Assembly (NCBI GenBank): GCA_027531445.1
Contig: JAPZRK010000131.1
Location: 1-53,256 of the forward strand
Direction of reading: 5' to 3'
Origin: Leptospira sp.
GTDB lineage: Bacteria; Spirochaetota; Leptospiria; Leptospirales; Leptospiraceae
DNA length: 53,256 bases
Numbering within the stretch: the stretch's first letter is position 1; each line of letters begins with the position of its first letter. Shown here piece by piece: positions 50,144-53,256 of this stretch. The notes under the pieces are model-generated. The model saw only the letters and a program-made list of their open reading frames with translations. It was not told where the DNA came from and did not search any database. Both the position numbers and the translations under genes were made by a program.

Positions 50144-52213
50144 ATGACAGAAAAAACAATTTACTTGGTCGGCAACCCAAACTGTGGCAAAACCACTTTG
50201 TTTAACCATCTAACGGGTTTGCGACAGAAAACTGGAAATTTCAGCGGAGTCACCGTCGAACAAAAGTCTGGTTTGATCATTGATACAAACCAACCTATCA
50301 ATATTATTGATTTGCCTGGAACATATGGAATTGGAGGAAAAACCGAAGATAAAAAAATAACTTTTGAAATTCTTCTGAGTCGAAAGCCAAATTCCCAAAT
50401 TTTGTATGTCTTGGATGCCTTGAATTTAGAGCGAGGTTTGCAATTTTTATTACAAGTTTTGGATATGGGAGCACCCGTATCTGTTGTTATCACCATGAAG
50501 GATGTATTAGAAAAAAAGAATATATCGATCGATATTGCACGCCTTAAAAGCGAACTTGGTGTTAACATTCAATTAATCAATGCAAAATCCGGTGAAGGAA
50601 TAGAAGAGCTAAAGTCTTTTCTTTCTTCAGAAAGCAATTTTAATACTCCTGGAAGAAAATGGAACTGGGAAACACGAGAGGAAAAACATCTCTCACAACT
50701 AAAAACTGACTTAAATATAACAGATACAAAATCCGAATTTTTTCTTATCCAATCATTGAAGTTCATTTCAAATGATCCAAGTCAAAAAGATGAAAGGTAT
50801 TTGAATTCATTTCCTCCAGAATCAAAGCAGTGGTTGCTTCAAAACTTCAAAGCAACAGATCATTCGTTTCATTACCAGGAAGAAATTTTACGAAAATCAT
50901 TTTATATCAAACAACTGCTAGCAAAGGCTCTAAATTTCAGCAATAATCCAACCCAGCAAGTCACTTCAAAAATTGATTCAATGGTTTTACATCCTTTTTG
51001 GGGATTTGTTGTCTTTTTTTCTTTAATGGCTTTTTTGTTTCAATTGCTATTCAGTTGGGCAGAACTTCCCATGAAGATGATAGAAGACGGTATCCGTTTG
51101 ATACAAGATACCATTTCTCTCCAAATGCCGGATGGACTCTTAAAATCCTTATTACTCGATGGTGTCCTGGGTGGAGTTGGAAGTATTGTTGTTTTTGTTC
51201 CACAAATTGCTCTATTGTTTATTTTTTTAGGTCTTTTAGAAGAATCCGGATATCTAGCACGCGCTAGTTTTCTTATGGATAAAACAATGGGACGATTTGG
51301 ACTTTCTGGAAAATCCTTTATACCTTTATTATCTTCTGCCGCCTGCGCCGTTCCTGCTATCATGGGAACGCGCACCATCGAAAACAAGTCCGACCGTTTC
51401 ACGACTATCATGATATCTCCACTTATCATGTGCTCTGCGAGATATCCTGTTTATATTTTGATTGTTGGTACTGTATTTAATGTTCCGCCACTCTTTGGTT
51501 TTTTTAATATTCAAGGATTGGTTCTTTTCGGGATGTTTGTGCTTGGGATGGTGACCTCTCTTATCATGGGGCTCATATTCAGAAGGACAGTATTTAAGGA
51601 AGATTCATCCTACTTTATTTTAGAATTACCTCGTTATATGACACCATCTTTTCGAAGTATATTTGTTAGTGTGTATCAGAAGGTTATGGCTTTTTTGCAA
51701 TCTGCAGGGCAAATTATTTTATATATCTCGATCATTCTCTGGTTTTTATCTGTGTTCCCAGTCAAATATCAGAACGATGTTTGGGAAACATCCAGTATCG
51801 AGTCCTCCTATATTGGCCAGACAGGGAAATTCATAGAACCCGCCCTCGCACCAATGGGATTTGATTGGAAGATAGGAATCTCAATGTTAACCTCCTTTGC
51901 CGCGAGAGAAGTGATGGTATCAACAATGGCTGTCCTTTATGGCTTCGGAGGAGACGAAGAAAATGAAACCCTTCGTGAACAACTCCGGAAAGAAAAAAAG
52001 CCGGATGGAAGTCCTAGATGGTCTCCACTAACGGGAATCTCACTCCTTGTTTTTTTTGCATTTGCTAGCCAGTGTATGTCAACACTTGCAACAGTTCGTA
52101 AAGAAACGCAAAGTATCCTTTGGCCGATGGTACAATTTACCTATATGACCTCTCTTGCGATCTTTTCTTCTACACTCATCTACCAAGTAGGAAAGCTTTT
52201 AGGATTTTCTTAA
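50144..52213 (+). CDS. feoB: Ferrous iron transporter B
   Basis: 689 residues. The N-terminal G domain shows G1 GNPNCGKTTLFNHLTG, the switch I segment GNFSGVTVE, G3 DLPGTYGIGG and a G4-like ITMKDVLE in which the usual NxxD asparagine is replaced by lysine (MKD). Then comes a helical GDI-like domain and a membrane domain with two GATE-type halves, including SAACAVPAIMGTRTIENKSD and ITSFAAREVMVSTMAVLYG-like segments. It moves Fe(II) across the inner membrane. It belongs with feoA and the upstream kinase gene in one operon, and the NeuB-family gene follows after 29 bases. Confidence 0.96.
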   Translation: MTEKTIYLVGNPNCGKTTLFNHLTGLRQKTGNFSGVTVEQKSGLIIDTNQPINIIDLPGTYGIGGKTEDKKITFEILLSRKPNSQILYVLDALNLERGLQFLLQVLDMGAPVSVVITMKDVLEKKNISIDIARLKSELGVNIQLINAKSGEGIEELKSFLSSESNFNTPGRKWNWETREEKHLSQLKTDLNITDTKSEFFLIQSLKFISNDPSQKDERYLNSFPPESKQWLLQNFKATDHSFHYQEEILRKSFYIKQLLAKALNFSNNPTQQVTSKIDSMVLHPFWGFVVFFSLMAFLFQLLFSWAELPMKMIEDGIRLIQDTISLQMPDGLLKSLLLDGVLGGVGSIVVFVPQIALLFIFLGLLEESGYLARASFLMDKTMGRFGLSGKSFIPLLSSAACAVPAIMGTRTIENKSDRFTTIMISPLIMCSARYPVYILIVGTVFNVPPLFGFFNIQGLVLFGMFVLGMVTSLIMGLIFRRTVFKEDSSYFILELPRYMTPSFRSIFVSVYQKVMAFLQSAGQIILYISIILWFLSVFPVKYQNDVWETSSIESSYIGQTGKFIEPALAPMGFDWKIGISMLTSFAAREVMVSTMAVLYGFGGDEENETLREQLRKEKKPDGSPRWSPLTGISLLVFFAFASQCMSTLATVRKETQSILWPMVQFTYMTSLAIFSSTLIYQVGKLLGFS

Positions 52214-52242
52214 TTTGCCGATATTGATGATAGAGGCAAACT

Positions 52243-53226
52243 TTGAATATCTCTATTGGAAAAAAAACCATCACCCGATCCTCATCTCCCTACTTAATCG
52301 CAGAAATTGGACTCAATCATAACAACGATTTAGAGATCGGAAAAAAGACAATTCTAGCAGCAAAGGAAGCTGGTGCCGATGCAGTAAAGTTTCAATCCTA
52401 TGTGACTGCGGACTTTATTTCGGACACTCAGGCAGATACAAAATTTCTTTATGACATATTCAAACAGTACGAACTGTCCGAAGCTTACCATAAAGAGTTT
52501 AAAAAAATAGCAGACTCAGAAGGTATTGATTTTTTCTCTACTCCACTTGATTTAACATCAGTAGACTTGTTAGTTTCTCTAGGTGTTTCAGTTCTTAAAA
52601 TAGCATCAGGGGATATAGTCAATTTGCCTCTTTTAAAAAAAGCAATCGCAAGTAAATTGCCGCTCATTGTATCCACGGGAGCGGCACTGCCCGAAGAAGT
52701 TGTCCGAGCAATTTCTCTCTTCAAAGAATCAAACCATCCGATAGCGTTATTACATTGTGTTTCCATGTATCCAACACCGATTGAAAAAGCAAATTTGAAT
52801 TCCATTCCATTCTACTTGGATGCGTTTCCCTACGTCGTCGGATTTTCTGATCATACGGCAGGAACACTTGCACCGGCCATTGCTGTCGGCATGGGAGCAA
52901 GTATCATAGAAAAACATTTTACTTTAGATCGAAATCTGGAGGGACCAGATCACGGAATTTCAATCGATCCAAAAGGCCTAAAACAGCTGAGAGAAGATAT
53001 AAATGCCGCCTACCAAATGAAAGGTGAGTATGCAAAAAATCCACACAAGGAAGAAACTAGTGGTTGGTATTTTGGTAGAAGATCATTATACAAAAGAGGA
53101 AGCGAAATTTTGGCTATGCGACCTGCCTTACATACAAGGGATATAGACGTTCTTGAAGCTTGGGATATAACGAAGATTAAAGATCCATCTGCCATAAAGG
53201 CAGATGGTCCAATAAAAAAGATCTAG
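52243..53226 (+). CDS. NeuB-family sialic/pseudaminic acid synthase
   Basis: 327 residues, TTG start preceded by a GAGG site. It condenses phosphoenolpyruvate with an N-acyl-hexosamine to a nine-carbon sugar acid. Family motifs: YLIAEIGLNHNNDLEIGKK, DAVKFQSYVT, DFFSTPLDLTSVDLL, KIASGDI, STGAA, HCVSMYPTP, GFSDHTAG and IIEKHFTLD. The C-terminal SAF (antifreeze-like) part is present (RRSLYKRGSEILAMRPALHT). Which acid is made (neuraminic, legionaminic or pseudaminic) cannot be told. The sugar would feed surface glycans. It lies 29 bases after feoB and might be the first gene of the next glycan cluster. Confidence 0.93.
   Translation: MNISIGKKTITRSSSPYLIAEIGLNHNNDLEIGKKTILAAKEAGADAVKFQSYVTADFISDTQADTKFLYDIFKQYELSEAYHKEFKKIADSEGIDFFSTPLDLTSVDLLVSLGVSVLKIASGDIVNLPLLKKAIASKLPLIVSTGAALPEEVVRAISLFKESNHPIALLHCVSMYPTPIEKANLNSIPFYLDAFPYVVGFSDHTAGTLAPAIAVGMGASIIEKHFTLDRNLEGPDHGISIDPKGLKQLREDINAAYQMKGEYAKNPHKEETSGWYFGRRSLYKRGSEILAMRPALHTRDIDVLEAWDITKIKDPSAIKADGPIKKI
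53185..53207. terminator. Hairpin in the 3' end of the NeuB-family gene
   Basis: CCATCTGCC-ATAAA-GGCAGATGG is a perfect 9-bp stem just before the stop codon. An A-rich stretch follows on the plus strand, so it is not a classic plus-strand terminator; it might work for minus-strand transcripts coming from beyond the window, or simply reflect the coding sequence. Confidence 0.35.
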
Positions 53227-53256
53227 AGTTTACTAATCAAACGGTCTAAGAGTGCT

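Noticed and set aside
53223..53255. Possible 3' end of a minus-strand gene (frame ending LLDRLISKL-stop)
   Set aside because: Only ten codons lie in the window; this is too short to support a gene, although the position would suit a convergent neighbour.

Overview
The window looks like chromosomal DNA from a Leptospira-type spirochaete, probably the saprophytic or environmental side of the genus. The base composition is A+T-rich. There are many lipoproteins with spirochaete-style lipoboxes, an OmpL47-type surface protein, a class III adenylate cyclase with a TPR tail, a bactofilin, and a lone 5S rRNA gene not attached to 16S/23S, as is usual in Leptospira. No phage, insertion sequence, CRISPR array or tRNA gene was recognised. 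All calls come from reading the sequence; no database search was run.

Layout, left half. 1-570 is the end of an ABC-F ATPase. 604-7685 (minus) is a compact five-gene block: a conserved protein, a TPR protein, a membrane adenylate cyclase, a FecR protein with fibronectin-like repeats and a DUF5683-like membrane protein. 7853-10204 (plus) carries ilvC and a thiolase, closed by a strong terminator. 10280-13365 holds small genes: a nucleotidyltransferase with a short partner, an AlkD-like repair protein, two cysteine-rich exported peptides, a DUF805 protein and a WG-repeat protein. 13371-19304 (minus) is a three-gene operon: a cytoplasmic PQQ-type beta-propeller, a one-TM protein and a 1273-residue tubulin/FtsZ-superfamily-like protein. 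This is the best candidate for an undescribed system. 19418-22774 has an SH3/zinc-phospholipase pair, a DUF2237 protein and an exported MsrA.

Layout, middle. 22771-25834 (minus) is a tightly overlapped operon: acpS, a mini-TPR protein, bactofilin, SDR, cupin and acyltransferase. 25918-28359 has an OmpL47-like protein, a DoxX protein, and a divergent pair of a 4-TM protein and an ArsR regulator around a palindromic operator. 28510-34200 (minus) encodes a 1896-residue lipoprotein with NHL and LamG domains, followed by a cytochrome c lipoprotein, an ankyrin protein, a 590-residue membrane protein and a GNAT enzyme. 38004-40263 (plus) is a secreted protein, an SDR and an ECF sigma factor.

Layout, right end. 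40264-41045 contains two ~246-bp tandem repeats, each with a rho-independent terminator, lying downstream of the 5S rRNA gene (minus). Then come an effector-binding protein, a PrsW-like protease coupled to a polytopic TonB-like protein (minus), glycyl-tRNA synthetase, a GNAT, a small protein, an XPB-N-like domain protein (minus), and a plus-strand run of UbiB-like kinase, feoA, feoB and a NeuB-family synthase reaching the window edge.

Many adjacent genes overlap by 1-11 bases or are separated by fewer than 15, so most blocks are probably transcribed together. Recurrent themes are envelope and cell-architecture modules (bactofilin, tubulin-like protein, TonB, FecR, LamG) and a TPR module ending in a DWDGV motif shared by the cyclase and the bactofilin operon.
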